This document shows, piece by piece, positions 23,295-34,840 of a stretch of 64,000 nucleotides of DNA (the first letter of the stretch is position 1; each line of letters starts with the position of its first letter). The DNA is taken from positions 2,240,001 through 2,304,000 of the forward strand of contig WPIO01000034.1 in NCBI GenBank assembly GCA_009760855.2. Direction: 5' to 3'. The DNA is from Cristatella mucedo. Lineage: Eukaryota; Bryozoa; Phylactolaemata; Cristatellidae. The translations under genes and the position numbers were made by a program. The notes beneath the pieces were generated by a model. That model made no database searches, was not told the origin of the DNA, and worked only from the letters and a program-made list of their open reading frames with translations.

Positions 23295-23304
23295 AAAGTA
23301 ATAA

Positions 23305-23403
23305 ATCTAATATATTATATTTATATAATATCTATACAATACAATATAATATAATATAATATTTATATAATATCGACAGTAATTTGAATTCAAATTACTG
23401 TCG
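23305..23403. repeat. AT-rich tract ending in a perfect 30-bp palindrome
   Basis: A TATAAT-rich run (23,305-23,373) leads into a perfect palindrome at 23,374-23,403, whose half is CGACAGTAATTTGAA. Confidence 0.9.
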
Positions 23404-24614
23404 CCTGTCCTAGCGACGCAACATTTTTCGCTCCAAACCACAGCTACATTTTCAGAGTTTAAACACTGGATCCTTTGAGGCACTGCAAAAGAAAAGGCGG
23501 CTGATGGCTTTGTTGGACGGCGGAACAGTGGGACGACCCAGCGAACTGACAGATACGCTGCTACGGAGTTACGCAGTCCTTAATACCCACGATGCGGTCA
23601 GACTCAGGCTGCTGTTAAAACTTAAAAGACTAAACTGCCCAACAAGTATTGCAATAATATTGATATTGTTCATCTGGATACAAAATAACATTGATATTAT
23701 TACGGCACCCAATACATTACATTTTTGCCACACAACATAGTGTATTGTCAGATACATTTATTTTTTCGGAGGTCTTATGCCGTCTAGCCTCGAAGCCAGA
23801 ATTCAAGGTCATCAGTAGTTCAGACGGTTAAACAAGCGATAGCAGAAGCTATACTCCTGAGATCGCTGAAGCCTGCTACGGTGGATATAACAGTATCTGC
23901 ACCCGACCTTTCGTTTCAACGTATTAATGTAATTCCTGTTCACAGCCATTTCCACCACAAAAGTTCGCTTGCGGGCGAATACGTCGTAATTTCTAGTGCG
24001 GTACATGAGCCACCCATTGTTATGCCCGCACGACCCTCGCTAGTTCGGGTAGCGGCAAACCACGTGCAACGTGCCACGACCTGAAGCTCGCAATACGCCG
24101 ATGATAATAATAACACAACGCTCGATATTCTGCAAGCAGCGCTTACAACAAAAACGTTTTAGATAGAAAAAGTACAATGATAGCCTGTATATTACGGCTG
24201 ATACAACAGGTGACTTCTACCCGACTCGCTAACAGGCTCGCAGCAGCTCACGCTCAGCACTAGGACTCACCGACAGTCAAACCGTTGCTCCAAGAGAGCA
24301 ACTGAGGTCAGGCCCATGCGGTTTACAAGTCATGCCATAATCTCGTTCGTAGATAATAATACATCACGCTCCTCATTAGCCTCGGCGTATTGCTGCTATT
24401 GCATAAGCGGCACAGTTCTAATTCAACGACAAAGCTTATAGTTTGGCAAAGCTCAAAGTTCGCAATCGAGGCTCAGCCGTCAAGCTCATATAGACAGTCC
24501 ACAATCGCGGTACATTTTACACCGTAACTAAGAGCCTCACTCCATCGGTACAGATCATATGACCCTCTGAAGGTCGACGTCCCCTAGGCCGGTGTCGGCG
24601 GTTCGTCGTGAAGA
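23404..24614. other. Unassigned sequence upstream of LAMTOR1
   Basis: No recognisable repeat or exon. The part nearest 24,615 should contain the LAMTOR1 promoter and 5' UTR; no core element is evident. Confidence 0.35.
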
Positions 24615-27600
24615 ATGGGCTGCTGCCAAAGCAGCCTGGATGACAGTGAGGTGCGTCGCAGTTTTTTGTACTCTGCTTTCTTATTATAACGGCAAGCTAT
24701 TGCGGCTCGTCCGTCGTTGGACTGTGAGCTCGCTCCGTGTGCGGCCGTAACCCGGTTTCGGCTCTGCCCGCCGACGGGTAGCTGAACGTGCGGGTCCCGG
24801 CGCACAGACTCGCCGGACGCGAAAGAGCTACCGAGGCTTCCAGTGTCTGCATCTGCGAAGCTTTTTTCGCTGCTCTCCAGCCGTCGTGCTGAGTAGCCCG
24901 AGCCGAGTACCTGTGTGACCGCGCCCGTGTAATCGTTGTCCTGTGCATGTCGCGTGTGATACCTCATATCGCGAGGCGGCAGACCTGAGCACACTCACGC
25001 GTTTGAACGTAGCCTGCCTAGCTATATAAGTACGGAGGAACAGTTGGAAACGGCCATGATACAGGTGAAGGGTGACAGAATCAGGAGTGACGTAAACCTT
25101 TGGACACCGTACCTTTAGTTCGTTTGCTTCCAAAGCCGGGCACTCACTCCCGAAGCACGTCACATGACCCCTGACATGACGATATTTAAAAAAAGCTTAA
25201 ACGTACTTGTTTATCACAGCATTTATCGGGTCTTTGTGGTCCGTCCTTCGTGTGCGTATGCATGCTTACACCCTGCCTGCTGCTTGCAGATGTTACTACC
25301 AATCATTTGTGATTACTTTCTATACAGAATCTGTAAAGTGCCCAGAAAGAGATTCAATTCTCCGAGGGCGCTGAGCAAATTTATTATTACTGTTATTATT
25401 ATGTGACAGCAAGTGACCGAGGCGACAGATCTGGCTGAGTAGGTACATGGTTGTGGATAGGCTATTCGATGACGTATGCTCCACCGATGCTATGTCACGA
25501 GAGAACGTGTGTGTGAGATCGCTTGATATAATTCTCGGTGTCTATAGCTAACGCAAGGATCAGACTCCCTCCTACGGAGCTTGCTGGTTCGAGACTCAAA
25601 GCCTACCAGATGTATCACATCCTCAAGGCTCCATCCAGCAGACGCCAGCCGCTTCAAGACGGTCAGACTTAAGTCTTCTTGTGTGTTGAGCTGCTGTGCT
25701 CCAAAAATTTTGCCAGAGAGCACCTGTGGTAGGTGAGCTCCATGCAAGCTGTCAAGACTGGCCCAGAGACTTACGTTTGGTTGCACATGGCATTTAGAAC
25801 TTGGTCTAGCACGGCAACGATCGAAGCTGGCAGGTTTCTCAAAAGATGGTGACTGCTAAGAGATTTGAAACGAAAAACAGACCTTTTATAGTTTAAGCGT
25901 CCAAAAACTATGTAAGCAGAAGATAGCCAGCTAGCACCTAGCCTATTTTTGTAAGGTGCTTGCTTGCCTTTATGACCCACGTGGTGGGTTCAAGCCGTGA
26001 AGCGGCAATCCGAAACGCATGCTGCAAGCAGGGGTTATGGCTTTTATGGCTTATACGACTCTTTTCACGAACCAGATCCTGGGTCAATCCTTTATTGCTC
26101 ACTTCGAGTAAATGGCCGGCATGGCTCTTCTGCTGCTATACAAATGAGGCTGTCAAATCAGCTACTTTTTTTCTTTTGCAATGTAAATGATGCTGTTGAT
26201 GAGCCAACCTTTACCTTTTTACACAGCTGCTTATCAATGATGTTGTCTCAGTTCTTCTCTTTGTCAGTGCATCGGCACCTGACGATCCCTCGGTGATAAT
26301 GTAGGCGAATGTGCGAATATGAGGTTAGGCAATGATCACACGCCGCGCACGTGCAAGCACATCGTGGGAGGTAGATTTGAAGAGGGTCGTGGCTGAATGG
26401 CTCTTCCCCATGACAAGGCTAGTATCTAGTATCTATGGTATGTTACCACGGGGAATAGAAATCTCGCGAATTAGCGCCGCTAACCACAAGTGGCTTTATG
26501 GGTTTCTCTCTTTGCCACCCTGGTTTGGCCTCGGGGTTAAGATGCTCGCCTTTGATGACCAAGCTCGTGGGCTCGAGCCCTTCGACATACACTGCCCTCT
26601 CTATTTGCTAAGTTTGGCGTAGTGAGTAACTGCATTCGCTGGCAACCGAGTGAACTGCTCTGTGTAAATAGATGGGCATTGTGATCAAGTGACTTCAGCT
26701 CCTCTTGGAGGCCTTCTAGCAGAACCTGTTTTTTGCCCGGTTAGTCAACGATGATGCCACGGCCAGTGAGGAGCTAAGGTAGCCGGATGTTTCCTTGACC
26801 TGCTGGGGTCAGTCCCTGCAATATTGATGCTCGGTACGCGTCCTGAACATGCCGCCATTTGCAGTTTTCTTAAGGTACAGGAGAGAATTCTGTGTCCCTC
26901 CGCTGAGAAGGCAAAGCAAACCGAGAAATTGCGAGGTTGGTGAAGACCTCAGAGAGTACTTTCAGGAGCATTATAAGGAAACATCTGGACTGCAGTACCA
27001 CAGAGGCCGCTCGCTTGAGCTTCCCTCGAGTAACTTCTCCGAGGAAGGACGGCTCCTCAAAGCATGGCTCTGAAGGACAGGTTTGCCACTGCTAAAATGC
27101 ATCGTCAGAGTCTCTACCAAGTTAGTGGACTGGTCTTCAGCCAAAGCACCGTGAGTAGACGGCTTAACGAACAAAGACTGAATGCAGGTGGCCAAGTGCA
27201 AGCCATTGTTGAATGGCGTTGACTGTGCAGCATAAAATAGCAAGGCTGGATTCTGTTCGGCGATATCATCACGGGACAGCTTTGCAGTGTAGCAGAGTGC
27301 TGCGCACTGGTGAATCCAAATTCAATCCATTTGGCTCCGACAAAAGGAGGAAGTACGTTTGCCGGCAAATGGGTGAAGCATACATGGGCAGTTGTCTGCA
27401 AAAGATCGTGAAATTTGGAGGTAGACGTGTAATGTATGGGGCTGCTTCTCAACTTCCGGTGTTGGGCTGCTGCCCAGGATTCAAGGAATCATGAGTCAGA
27501 ATGTCTGTCTCGACATTGTGTAGCATGTTTGTCTTGCCAGCTGCTTATGCTTCACGGGCTCGATTTCTGCTGGTAGCATGACAACGAGTCGAAGCACACT

Positions 27601-29235
27601 GCTGTGGTAAACAGTTTTTCACTAACCGAGGATTACGGCCTCAGAGCCAATTTAGTTCATGCAGTGGCCAAGCCAAAGCTGGAGCTTGAACATAATAGAA
27701 ATCTATGGGACAGAGTCGACCTCGCTCCAAGGTTCAGAGTTCTCCGGTGCATGAAACCCGACGAGGTCTTTGTGGTTTAGAAGGATTGCTGGGCGTCAAA
27801 TTCTCTATAAACGTGCTGGAATCGACCTCGCTCCAAGGTTCAGAGTTCTCCGGTGCATGAAACCCGACGAGGTCTTTGTGGTTTAGAAGGATTGCTGGGC
27901 GTCAAATTCTCTATAAACGTGCTGGAAGCTGATAGAGCCAATGCCGAGACGACTGTGTGAAGTTATAAAAAATCATGGTGCCTCGACAAGTTATTGATTG
28001 TACCCAATAAATTGCATTTAAATATATATTCTTAGCTTTTCTGCTTAATCAAAACTGCTAGAGAGATAGATCCAAACTAAATCTTGCATGTTTAGAGTAA
28101 ACTAGTGTGCTGGTACCAGGTGCATAGAAACTCTTGGAAGGCAGTGTACAGTGCTGGCCCGAAAAATCTGCAATCATGGAAATTACCAACAATCTGAAAC
28201 TTTGCTGAGTTTAAAAAACCCGCGGCCAAAGATACTACAAGGTAAGATTATTATGAGGAAGCAATAAATGTACCAGATAGTTTATGCTGCCACCTCGGTT
28301 GGACTACTGGTTGCTGAAAAACATGCACAATCAACTTGTTTGGTGGTTTCACGTGGGTGCTGAAACAGTTGCGGTTTTCGAAGGATTGTTTTTTGGCAGC
28401 ACAAACAGAAGACAAAGTGAAGTAAGATTGTATTGGATGTGCCGGATATACCTCTCTAGGAAAATGCATCTTAACAGTTTCGGGCACTAGTTTGGGGAAT
28501 GTTCAAGGTTTGAGACTTCTTGCTTTGCGCATGCATGCACATACACAGGCCAGATCTGGTTTGAGAATATGTGAGAAGTCGGTAGTGCGTTTAGAGCAAG
28601 AAATCAGCTCATTACGTTTCTTGATCGGCTCGTGTGCAGGTGGCTTAGGCCGTTTTTGTATGTGTACAGGTAATTGTGATTTATATTGCCGTTTCCTTTT
28701 CATGCTTCTTCACGAAACTTGCGAAACACGGCACGTCCGGGCAACCCTTCCCATTTTGTCAGTCAGTTCTGGGGGTCGTTGCTGTTCACACTTTTTAATT
28801 GGGGCCCACATTCATCATCGGCAGCCTCTGCTTACGCTTTTTGCTAGGCTTTATTCAGGGCGGCATGTTCTTGCTCAACCCGAGTACATTAGCTTGTGGG
28901 GAAGGGGGCCGACTGGCTAGATCTGGTTTCCGATCGCTGTTCCGACTGTTTACCTGCATTGCATGTACTGGGAAGACCACACAGGTCTGTGGAAGCATCG
29001 CTGCTGGCCACGAGTTCGCATATCGGACCGACAGATTTAATTTTCTTCAAGGCCTATTCGTAAGAGCTTTTCCCATCCCCTTTGTTTAGGGACCTCTTCC
29101 ATCGTGATCGTTGGCCTTACCAGGGGCAGCCAATGTAGGCTGGCATGCAGCAAAGTCCTCCTTGCTCCAGCTGCCCCTTCTGGGTAGGTAATAATAAAAA
29201 TAATAATTCATTTGTATAGCCCCCTCGAAGAGCAG

Positions 29236-29303
<68 letters not shown>

Positions 29304-31809
29304 GGCACTCTACAGAAGCTGCATATAAAGCATTACCAAGTGTTTGCTGGTAACATCCACAAGCAGCAGGCACAGTGCAGGCAGGTGCACGCACACGAAG
29401 GACGAATCACAAAGACTCACAGACGGTCCTGTTGCCTGACTCATGGTTGATGTTATTGCGTTCGCTCTGCCGAGCTGTTCTTTGGCCTGGGTGTCTGGCA
29501 GTTTGAGCTTGCATGCTTGGCTCTACCGTCCAGGGCAATAGCCACACAACGTTGTGGAGGGACCCGAGTTCGGGTTTGATTCTGAGCAGCTGCACTATTG
29601 TTCCCGACAGTCGGCCTGGAATTTGGGTTTGGAGTTCACATCGGGCTCGGATGGAGCGGTGAGTTTTTGCAACTCTTCCTTCCGGCTTACGAGGTTGTGG
29701 CTTGGAATCCCGAAAAGACGACACACACGTATTCTTGCTCTCTCCTGATCCTCGAAAGTGGATGCGTCTCTGTACGAATTCGGATGTTAGTCAGGCCACT
29801 CACCGCAGTGGGCTCTGTCGCACAGGTAGCCTGCTTCAGCACCCTGTGTATGACGTGCCGCGGCCTCTTGTCGTTTCTGTGACTTTCAGCGAGGCCGCCT
29901 TAGCGAGTGTGGCACTCATGGGATAGATGGCCGGCTGGATGGAGCAGCCGTCACTCTGCTCCTTCACCTACTTCACTGCTACTGCTGCCTGGCTCGCTGT
30001 CTCTTGCTGCACACGCAACTCAGAGAGTGGAACTGGCCCCCCCTGATGCAGCACCAGTGGCAGCGACTGTTCGGAGCCCGGCTCCTGCTGACTGAGCAGT
30101 CGCGATGGCAGCATTTAGGTGCTGAATCAGTTGAGCAATGCTTTGGTCAGGCTTCGTTTGGTTCCAGCAGCAGTAGTTGTCATTTTGCTGCAGACTCTGA
30201 ACAAGCTAGCCTTTCGCCTCCTGAAATCAGCAGTTTTTGTCTCGATAACTCCGACCAAAACACTTTGCTTGTCTCGTGATCTCTCGAGGATATGCAAATG
30301 ACCCTAGCAAATGCTCTGGTCAAGCCACGGGTGAGAGATTGCTATTGAGACACCAGATCCAGATAATAAATGGTAGCTAGCTGTCAACACATCTTGAGAC
30401 CTTGGCTCTTCATGCCACCACACTGAGTGCCACGTCGGCCTGCCTAGACGCAGCAGCTGCAGCTGTTCGAGAATCTAGTTTCAATGCTGCTGCCGAGTAA
30501 AAGGGGCGCGTCACCTTAAAAGGCATATGAAACTCGGCGGTGCAATTGCCTTTGGTCACAGTGAAACGACCTTTTCTTTGGTGTATATGTGTGTGCGTGT
30601 GGTGGGTGTATGTGTGTGTGTGTGTGCGTGTATGAGTGAGTGAGTGCACGTGTGCAGAGGTCTTCCCGATGGAATTCTCGTCCGCTAGCATTATGCCAGC
30701 GTTACGACTCTTTCGAGGACTAAGCTAAGTTGGCAGCCGGCAGATCCCACCAGCCCATGGGATCCGCTAGATGTGAAGATTGCCCCCAGGTCGACGTGTA
30801 GACCTTCTGCCGAAGGCTGTTGTCCGAACGCCCACGAGTTTAGTTAGACTTGTCGAGTGCATCGTCGGAGTGAATGAACGCTGTTAAACTTAGGTGAGCG
30901 CCGCTTCGGTTTTGCTGCATCTTCGTCTTTTTATCGAGTCGCTTTTTTGTTTGTTTAAATGAGCGCTCGATCGGCATCCGGGCTCACTGTTTTGCCGCGG
31001 CTTTGCAGGAGCGGCGGCCAATTCTGTCAGGATCAGGACCCACGCCTACCGGAAGCAGCGGTGCCGTGGAGCAGCCGTCCAACCCTCTGCTCAGCCCCGT
31101 GCCGCCTAAATCAGACGAGCAGGCAAAGCTGCACCACATCCTGCAGGTCACAACACAGTAAGCTCGCAGCCACAGCAGCTGCCTGCTGCCACCGCTGATG
31201 CGCTGGACCATGTACAGCTGCTGCCACTGGTGGTACTTTCTCCGGCTGTGAGCATCTGCTGCATCTGGTGCTTGCTGCGAACCTTATAGAAGTATCATCA
31301 ATGTCGCGGCCGACAGTCAGACGATTGAGCAGGACGAGTACAGAAACACGAGCAAGCAGTACAGGTAGTGAGCAGCCAGCTGTTCACTGAGGGTTTGTCG
31401 CTGCCCGCCCGCATGCTTGGCCGTCACTGCATGACCCATGAACGTCTGCATGTGCTGTGTCAGAAGCAGATGTGACATGTGGGGGGTTAGCCCTTCTCGG
31501 ACCTGTCAATGGGCGCCTATTGAAGAGATTGCCGCACTCGGTGCTTCCGCATGCATGGCTGGCAGGAACTAGCGCAGCAAGTGCCATCGAATTCAAGACC
31601 GGTGCGCTGAAAGAAGAATGCTTGGCTTTATCTCGATACGAATGTCATGTTCTGTCCATGTGAGTCGTAGCCTAGGGATAAGGTGCATGCTCCTCACGAC
31701 CCCAGTCTTGTAAAATTGAGTCCTATCAGGCAAGTCATTATTGCCTGTGTGTGTCTATATAAATAAATAAATAAATAAATAAAATAAATAAATAAATAAA
31801 AATAAATAA

Positions 31810-31841
<32 letters not shown>

Positions 31842-31845
31842 ATAA

Positions 31846-31881
<36 letters not shown>

Positions 31882-32134
31882 GAAGGGTCAGATAGACCAA
31901 GACCCCCAGATTGCATGCTGGCCAAGCAAACTTAGTAAGCTGGTTATGTCGTCATTCAATTGAAGAAAGTTTGCTGCCATTCTATTGCAAATTTGCAAAT
32001 GTCAGACGTACATGCTGCAAGGGAGTAGAGAGACTTCGAGGTGCTAGAAGTCAGAGAGTGATAAAAGTGCAGTTACAGCTATTTGTAACCTGCATAATGG
32101 AAACCTAAATTGTCCTTTTTGATTACATCGCTAT

Positions 32135-32205
<71 letters not shown>

Positions 32206-34840
32206 TTCATTGTGAAAAAAGTGAACTAAGAACAGGTCCCTAGGGTACCCCGTATTTTATAGGCTCACCGAATGACCCTTGGCTATTGAGTCTATGCTCT
32301 GAAATCTCCTTCTGAGATAGGACCTTAACCATCGCTGTGAACTGCCAGTGATTCCCTGATGAGATGGTAGGCGCTCAAGAAGGACATGACGATTAATAGC
32401 ATCAAAATTTACCAACAGATCCAGCAGAACTAACAGAGATTCTACTTAAGTCAGCATACCTAAGAAAGTTATGTAATAATAATAATAATAATAATAATAG
32501 TAATAATAATAATAGTAATAAGACATGTTGTATAGCATCCTCAGAGAACTCAATCTCTTTGTAGGCACTTTAAATTTGCTGCAAAGGAAGCACGATCAAA
32601 TGCTTAGTGGTAGCATGCTCAACAAACAACAAGAATAACATGGTTAGGGGTGACATGCACAGCATCAGCATGCAAGTATGGTTAGTGGCAGCATGCAGTG
32701 TCAGGTCGCATAAGCACATAAAGGTCGAATCACAGGGACCCACTAAATGCTGTGAGAAATAGATGCATTTTTTAGTTTCTTTTTAAACGTGGTCAAGTCA
32801 GGAGATGTGGCAAAAATCGGGAGTGAGTTCTAGGCTTTGGGAGCAAACGAACTAAAGGCACGGTCTCCAAAGGGTTTGTACAAGGTATAGGTAAACAGTT
32901 CGATTACAAAAAGTGGGTGGTACAATGCTGAGCCTGGTGGGGGAGTAGATCTGATAAGTAGGCTGGAGCCAAAGGATGAAGTGACCTAAAAGTCAGTGAC
33001 AGACCTCTGAAGTCGATGCGTTGCTTGACTGGTAGCCAGTACAGGCCGGCAAGTAGTGGTGAGATATGGCAACTGCGACGCTCACGACAGACAAGCGTAG
33101 CTGTCAAGTTTTGCACTAGCTGTAAGCGCCTGATTACACTGGCCGGTAGACCAGCAAGCGAGTTACAGAAGTCAAGACGGGATGTCACAAATGCATGGAC
33201 CAATTTAGATGTGGTGTCCCTGTAGTTGCAGTGTTGGTGACACAGCCGAAGGATTTGCTTTAAAACCTGACCAATTACTCTTTAGGTTTTATCGTTGCTT
33301 AAAGAGTTTTGTCATTTGCTGGCCACCTCTCGCCTAGCCACCATTGGCCAGCTGGCCCCCTCCTGACACCCCCACTGACTGCATCGACACGCCCACTGCC
33401 CCGTCCCGGCCTTCCACTTACACCTGCATTTCCATTGCACTTCCATTTGTACCTGCACCGTCTTTAGATCTGAGGTCATTCACTCGCTCGAGCTCGTCGT
33501 CGCTATGCTCCTTAGACAGGGAGAATGCCACGAAAATGGGCAACGAAACACGGGAATGAGCACCTTTTGACATGTGTAGGAGTGGCCTTGATGCTGCTGC
33601 TGATCACCGCTGCTGCCCTCAATGGCCTGTGGCAGCCAGCTCGACTGCTCAGGTGGCTCTTTAATGGCATGGCTCGTACTCATCTTTCGATTTCTTTTTG
33701 CAGTCAGAAGATATTGAGGGGCGGCCTGAGGTTCGGCAAGCCCTACCGGCTGCCCTCCGTGCAGACGGCACCGGTCCAGGCGATACTGGCCATGCCTCCG
33801 CCGCCACCAGAAGATCTGGTCGCGGTGCGTGGTTCGCCAGCGCCCCAATCTGTATATGTCTCTATCTATCTTTCCACGCACACACACACACACACATTAT
33901 AGCTTGCAGCTTGTTTCGCGGTTCCGCTGCTGCCGTCGGTCGTGTTGCTGCCTAGAGGATGTGCCCAACCGATGCAGAAGGTGTAGAGGACGAGTCGCGC
34001 GTTTGGCTTGCAGCTCTCGTGTGCGCACGACGCTATTGAGGCTGTGGCCGAGCGATCGGCACTGCTAGAACTGAGCTGTTTATGTCGTGTCACTTAATTT
34101 TGTGTCCCTTCGTTCACTTGCTCTGATCAATCCATTGAAGCCAGTGCTCCTCGGTTGCCCCCCCCTTCTCGAAGCCACTCCTCCGACTCAGGTTATCTAG
34201 CTGTGCCTCAAACCGGCGATCCTCTGTAGACTGTGCCTCTGACCAGCGTCAAAACCTTTTTAGCCGAGCTGGTTTGGTCCAGTGGTTAAGGTGCTCGCCC
34301 CGACCAAGGTCTGGCTGAGGTCGTGGGGTCGAGACCTCTTCCCTGTGAATCGTCCGGCATGTGCCTATGCATGCTACCGTTGTGTGCATCTTTGGATACT
34401 ATAAATGGCTTTATTATATTGTTACTGCTCGAGCTCCGAGGGGGGCAAGCATTTTACTAGGACTGGCTGCAACCGTGCATTCCACCCTCCCTGTCAACCC
34501 CGCCAGGAGGTTCATATTATCGCATAGCAATATATTACTGTCATTATTATCGTTATTACCACAGTTTGCTGTTCGGGTTGTGCTGCTATTGGCTCTACCG
34601 AGAAAAGAAACAGTTTGAGACAGCCGGGGCCGTGGTGGGGAGGCTTGTCTTTTTTCTTTTCATGCACCTACCGTAGCTACTTGCATCGAAACGCCCGGAC
34701 ATCGGGGATGTGAAACTGACTTCTAACGCGTCATGTTTCTTTTGCAGGTGATTGCGGCTGCCGACAAGTGCCAGCAGTACAAGTCGAAAATAGCCGTCGT
34801 TCACAAAGAAGAGCTCGTGGTGCCATTCGGAGTGCCCTAG
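24615..34840 (+). CDS. LAMTOR1, Ragulator complex subunit (five exons)
   Basis: Exons: 24,615-24,650, 31,009-31,157, 31,290-31,364, 33,704-33,824, 34,748-34,840, giving 157 residues (human 161). All junction phases agree (0, 2, 2, 0). LAMTOR1 (p18) wraps the other Ragulator subunits and anchors them to the late endosome/lysosome, where Ragulator recruits Rag GTPases and mTORC1. The N-terminus MGCCQSSLDDSE keeps Gly2 for myristoylation and Cys3/Cys4 for palmitoylation. Then come SDEQAKLHHIL (about residues 50-60), an AADSQTIEQDEY block (about 68-79) and the C-terminus HKEELVVPFGVP, equivalent to human KEELVVQFGIP. Donors are GAG|GTGCGT, CA|GTAAGC, AG|GTAGTG and GCG|GTGCGT. Exon 1 is only 36 nt and lies before a 6.36-kb intron filled with transposons. 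Identity rests on both termini and the middle block. The 3' end converges on the DCUN1D gene. Confidence 0.93.
25190..25405 (+). mobile_element. L2-like LINE 3' end, family A (LAMTOR1 intron 1)
   Basis: It reads through the family-A 3' region, including TTTGTGGTCCGTCCTTCGTG and AGTGCCCAGAAAGAGATTC, and ends in TTATTATTACTGTTATTATTAT. Confidence 0.75.
25406..26514. other. LAMTOR1 intron 1, mostly unassigned
   Basis: A decayed SINE end is visible near 26,085-26,165 (GCTCTTCTGCTGCTATACAA then GAGGCTGTCAAATCAGC). Otherwise nothing is recognised. Confidence 0.4.
26515..26600 (+). repeat. tRNA-derived SINE, subtype 2, partial
   Basis: CTGGTTTGGCCTCGGGGTTAAGATGCTCGCC is followed by CTCGTGGGCTCGAGCCC, the tRNA-like head of subtype 2. 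Confidence 0.6.
26840..28010 (+). mobile_element. Degraded Tc1/mariner-type transposase
   Basis: The frame at 27,213-27,494 contains 'ESKFNPFGSDKRRKYV' and 'GEAYMGSCLQKIVKFGG', the DES(K/R)F...PGEA region of Tc1 transposases. Downstream, at about 27,575, 'HDNESKHTAVV' matches the second catalytic-Asp motif (QDNDPKHT), and 'NRNLWDRV' (about 27,695) matches the IENLW motif. Stops, frameshifts and a tandem duplication inactivate it. It lies in LAMTOR1 intron 1. Terminal repeats were not found. Confidence 0.75.
27716..27927. repeat. Exact 106-bp tandem duplication
   Basis: 27,716-27,821 and 27,822-27,927 are identical by eye over all 106 bases (both start TCGACCTCGCTCC and end GTGCTGGAA). The duplication falls in the C-terminal part of the Tc1 remnant. 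Confidence 0.95.
28011..29184. other. LAMTOR1 intron 1, unassigned
   Basis: Several open frames occur (for example +, 28,799-29,089) but none is recognisable and none is needed for LAMTOR1. Confidence 0.4.
29185..29400 (-). mobile_element. L2-like LINE 3' end, family A, with (CT)n insertion
   Basis: AATAATAAAAATAATAATTC is followed by TTTGTATAGCCCCCTCGAAGAG. A pure (CT)n run (about 29,240-29,302) interrupts the block just before CTAGGCACTCTACAGAAGC, where other copies have CTCTTTCTAGGCACTT. The array probably grew from the CTCTTTCT of the element. Confidence 0.75.
29401..31008. other. LAMTOR1 intron 1, last part, unassigned
   Basis: Exon-like open segments at 29,542-29,658 and 29,890-30,279 were considered and rejected. 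A GT-rich tract lies at about 30,593-30,650. Confidence 0.4.
31660..31876. repeat. SINE fragment followed by AT-rich microsatellite
   Basis: GAGTCGTAGCCTAGGGATAAGGTGC (31,661-31,685) is a SINE head fragment. It is followed by an (AAAT)n/(AT)n array at 31,758-31,876. The region lies in LAMTOR1 intron 3. Confidence 0.7.
31890..32465 (-). mobile_element. L2-like LINE RT fragment with (GA)n array
   Basis: The reverse strand near 32,220-32,460 encodes a decayed RT core ('LLDLLVNFDAINRHVLLERL' then a GVP-GPVL-like segment). A pure (GA)n run at about 32,134-32,206 lies inside it. It is abutted at 32,470 by the tail of another copy. Confidence 0.65.
32475..33300 (-). mobile_element. L2-like LINE 3' half, family A
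   Basis: A (TAA)n tract (32,475-32,521) is the minus-strand 3' tail. Reading leftward from 33,203, the minus-strand frame encodes 'FVTSRLDFCNSLAGLP', 'LQLVQNLTATLVCRE' and 'YWLPVKQRIDFRGL', the classic L2/CR1 post-RT domain. It lies nested against the fragment at 31,890-32,465 in LAMTOR1 intron 3. Confidence 0.85.
34262..34340 (+). repeat. tRNA-derived SINE, subtype 2 head
   Basis: GCCGAGCTGGTTTGGTCCAG then TGGTTAAGGTGCTCGCCCC and GGTCTGGCTGAGGTCGTGGGGTCGAGACC. It lies in LAMTOR1 intron 4. Confidence 0.65.

Noticed and set aside
24584-25163. Two long minus-strand frames near 24.6-25.2 kb
   Set aside because: LAMTOR1 exon 1 lies on the other strand within the first. Neither frame resembles a protein family.
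29542-29658. Exon-like plus-strand segment with AATAG and GCG|GTGAGT edges, 39 codons, phase 0
   Set aside because: It could be spliced in frame into LAMTOR1, but LAMTOR1 exon 1 joins exon 2 exactly as in the human protein, so the segment is not needed.
29890-30279. 130-codon open segment after a good acceptor (GACTTTCAG)
   Set aside because: No family resemblance and no in-phase donor leading to LAMTOR1 exon 2.
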